DNA from: Clostridium sp. JN-1
Lineage (GTDB): Bacteria > Bacillota > Clostridia > Clostridiales > Clostridiaceae
Length of the DNA stretch: 64,000 bases
Direction: 5' to 3'
NCBI RefSeq assembly: GCF_003718715.1
Contig: NZ_CP033465.1
Span: 2,480,001 to 2,544,000 of the forward strand
Shown: piece after piece, positions 62,220-64,000 of the stretch
How the letters are laid out: the number at the start of each line of letters is the position of its first letter
Numbering within the stretch: position 1 is the stretch's first letter
Notes under the pieces: generated by a model
Database searches by the model: none
What the model saw: only the letters and a program-made list of their open reading frames with translations
Told to the model about the DNA's origin: nothing
Position numbers and translations under genes: made by a program

Positions 62220-62745
62220 TATTAATCCTCCCTAATACATTACTATAAATATATACTAGCAAATTTCATGCCAACTTATATTTAATTTTTCCTTTATTTT
62301 AATTTAAAATACATAAAAATAGCATCATATGCCTAAATACTTATGTTAAGTGGATAGTCCTTTCAAAAGTATGGCTGCAATTTTACTTTGAAAACTCCTG
62401 TGTTCAGCCAACCTTATAAGCTATAAATTGATAATTTTTATCAACTTATAGCTTATAAGATTTAAATATTTGAAGTTTGACTTGATATAAATTGTCCTTG
62501 TACATAAATATTGACAGTTATTTTAAATTTTACATGTCTATAATTACATTATACCTCAAATTTTATGGTTTTGTTAATAAAAATTACTCAAATAAGCAGT
62601 ATAATGATGTGTGCACTTACGCTTTTTTATGGTATATTATAATTATTGATAAATTTTATCATAATGTGATTTAATTTTGATAAAATTTATCAATAATTAT
62701 GTATAAAATTGTAGAATAAACGTTAATTCAGGAGATCGATAATTT
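62220..62745. promoter_or_regulatory. Divergent regulatory region with dyads between ptsI and a sigma-54 activator
   Basis: No gene is seen in this 526-base gap. Three 17-bp near-palindromes of the form TTGATAA-N3-TTATCAA occur at 62428-62444, 62646-62662 and 62677-62693. The first lies inside the hairpin at 62413-62459 (CTTATAAGCTATAA and TTATAGCTTATAAG). The other two make up a 21-bp inverted repeat at 62641-62698. Another hairpin, TTTCAAAAGTA with TACTTTGAAA, is at about 62364-62393. A leader for ptsI and a self-regulated promoter for the activator are both plausible. Confidence 0.6.
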
Positions 62746-64000
62746 ATGTATAAGAATAGTATAAACATACCTATAAATGGAGGTATACACACAAGAATAG
62801 CTGCAATCATAGTTAATAAGGCTGAACAATTAAAAAATGAATTTGGAGTAAATTTATATATAAGAAATCTTCCATCTGCGGAACCTCTTGCAATAAGTAT
62901 GCTTGCACTGCTTTCACTTAAAATAAAAAAGGATGACATTATAGAAATTTCCTGCAAAGAAGATTCTATGGATGGTCAAAATGCTGTACTCAAGTTATGT
63001 AACTTTATAACAATTGATATGGCAAATACTCAAAATAATTCGACTTTATCTAAAATAGATGACATAATGGAGCAAAAGACCATAGCATACGAACAAATTG
63101 TTAAAAACATTCCTGTAGGAATAATTGTGATAGATGCTAATGGTTATATTACTACAATGAATGATTATACTTTAAAGATGATAGACAAAAAACTAAATAA
63201 TGTAATTGGAATGTATGTAAAGGATGTTATTCCAACTTCTTATTTACCAAATATAACTGTGTCTAAAAAACGTGTTTTTGGACAAACACAGTATATAAAT
63301 AATCATTTAGTAATTACAAATAGATCCCCTATATTTTATAATGATAAGGTAATTGGTGCTCTTGGAATTTTTCAGGATATATCCGAAGTTGCTGCTATGA
63401 AAGAAGTTAATGAGAGGTTTAAAAAAATATTAGAAGCATCACATGATTTGATATGTTTTGTAGATGACAGGAGAATTATAAATTATGTAAATCCAGCTTA
63501 CGAAAAACACTTTGGAATCGATCACAATGATCTAGTTGGAAAAGACCTTTTAGAAGTATCACCAAATGGTTTCACAATGAAGGTCTTTAATTCTAAAAAA
63601 CCAATAGAAAACATAGTTTACACAAAAGGCAATTCAAATATAGTATCCACTGTAGAACCTATTTTCATTGATAGTACATTTAATGGAGTTATTTCAATTT
63701 CTAAAACTGAAAATGAATTAAAGGATTTGATGAAAAAACTTGAAAAGTCCCAAGAAGAATTAAATTATTACAAGGAAGAACTTAAAAGGCAAACTGTCTC
63801 AATTAAATCATTTAGTTCAATAATAGGATGCAGCAGCTCACTTAAGGAATGTATCTTTATGGCAGATAAGGCTTCTCAGTCAACTTCAACTGTACTTATA
63901 CGCGGCGAAAGTGGTACTGGTAAGGAACTTATAGCAAAGGCAATACATGATAACAGCAGCAGACGCGGCAAGCCATTTGTAAGGGTAAACTGTGCAGCAA
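62746..64000 (+). CDS. Sigma-54-dependent activator with HPr-like domain, 3' end off window
   Basis: At least 418 residues are visible. The first 85 residues form an HPr-like domain ([16 protein letters not shown], with the His aligned to His15, and [11 protein letters not shown], with a Ser aligned to Ser46). Two PAS-like domains follow (about 130-220 and 230-320, with [20 protein letters not shown] and [17 protein letters not shown]). Then a short coiled coil and the start of an AAA+ domain ([20 protein letters not shown], Walker A). The DNA-binding domain would lie beyond 64000. It sits divergent from ptsI, so the HPr-like part may be phosphorylated by Enzyme I. The start ATG follows AGGAG by 11 bases. 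Confidence 0.88.
   Translation, partial: MYKNSINIPINGGIHTRIAAIIVNKAEQLKNEFGVNLYIRNLPSAEPLAISMLALLSLKIKKDDIIEISCKEDSMDGQNAVLKLCNFITIDMANTQNNSTLSKIDDIMEQKTIAYEQIVKNIPVGIIVIDANGYITTMNDYTLKMIDKKLNNVIGMYVKDVIPTSYLPNITVSKKRVFGQTQYINNHLVITNRSPIFYNDKVIGALGIFQDISEVAAMKEVNERFKKILEASHDLICFVDDRRIINYVNPAYEKHFGIDHNDLVGKDLLEVSPNGFTMKVFNSKKPIENIVYTKGNSNIVSTVEPIFIDSTFNGVISISKTENELKDLMKKLEKSQEELNYYKEELKRQTVSIKSFSSIIGCSSSLKECIFMADKASQSTSTVLIRGESGTGKELIAKAIHDNSSRRGKPFVRVNCAA

Noticed and set aside
62697-62957. Minus-strand reading frame of 86 codons
   Set aside because: It lies opposite the HPr-like domain of the sigma-54 activator, which has clear domain evidence.

Overview
The window is AT-rich, codes densely on the minus strand, and reads as chromosome of a cluster I Clostridium. 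Signs are CWB2-type S-layer proteins, an agr-type peptide locus, a c-di-AMP riboswitch, ferredoxin-linked 2-oxoacid oxidoreductase, GGAGG ribosome binding sites and frequent TTG/GTG starts. The mix of 2-oxoacid:ferredoxin oxidoreductase, lactate dehydrogenase, acetolactate synthase, aspartate 4-decarboxylase and a probable ferredoxin-type thioredoxin reductase would fit the C. kluyveri/C. ljungdahlii neighbourhood, but that is an inference and no species is claimed. No rRNA, tRNA or CRISPR array was found.

Region 1 (1-2.1 kb) is a small DUF2922 / YvrJ / sigma-factor locus. Region 2 (2.1-24.7 kb) is a large surface polysaccharide cluster on the minus strand: dTDP-rhamnose genes rfbB, rfbA and rfbD (rfbC is not here), a GT-C membrane glycosyltransferase, a flippase, an iron-sulfur F420-dehydrogenase-like protein beside a polysaccharide pyruvyl transferase, two GT2 and three GT4 glycosyltransferases, two Wzy/WaaL-like proteins, mannose-1-phosphate guanylyltransferase and a fused chain-length regulator/BY-kinase. 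Two genes near its edge are frameshifted at or near A-runs.

Region 3 (24.9-30.6 kb) holds a higBA toxin-antitoxin pair, two TolC-family exported proteins (unexpected in a Gram-positive) and a type II restriction-modification pair whose methylase resembles M.HaeIII. Region 4 (30.6-33.5 kb) has pyruvate-consuming L-lactate dehydrogenase and acetolactate synthase. Region 5 (34-42.4 kb) has a 1227-residue S-layer protein, a smaller CWB2 protein, a decayed UPF0175/DUF3368 pair and a hybrid-looking sensor kinase. Region 6 (42.4-45.2 kb) is an agr-type locus (5-TM protein, AgrB, AgrD with ATGA overlaps) followed by glmM.

Region 7 (45.6-56.6 kb) is metabolic and housekeeping: a Uma2 protein, a four-subunit 2-oxoacid:ferredoxin oxidoreductase, a P-loop ATPase, asparaginase plus aspartate 4-decarboxylase (a path Asn to Asp to Ala), a FAD protein and cdaA-cdaR for c-di-AMP synthesis. 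A c-di-AMP riboswitch controlling a SleB-type cell wall hydrolase lies divergent from cdaA, so signal source and signal target are neighbours. Region 8 (57.4-64 kb) has thioredoxin with a reductase that lacks the usual NADPH motifs, under a promoter flanked by CsoR/CstR-like dyads; a TPR protein; PTS enzyme I; and the first part of a sigma-54 activator carrying an HPr-like domain.

Two dispersed palindromic repeat families are the most unusual features. Family P1 (about 265 bp, four copies plus remnants) keeps a conserved apical loop while its stems change on both sides. Family P2 (about 235 bp, five full or half copies) has arms built from tandem GGACARA heptamers. A GC-richer segment after ptsI looks like the right end of an IS200/IS605-type element.
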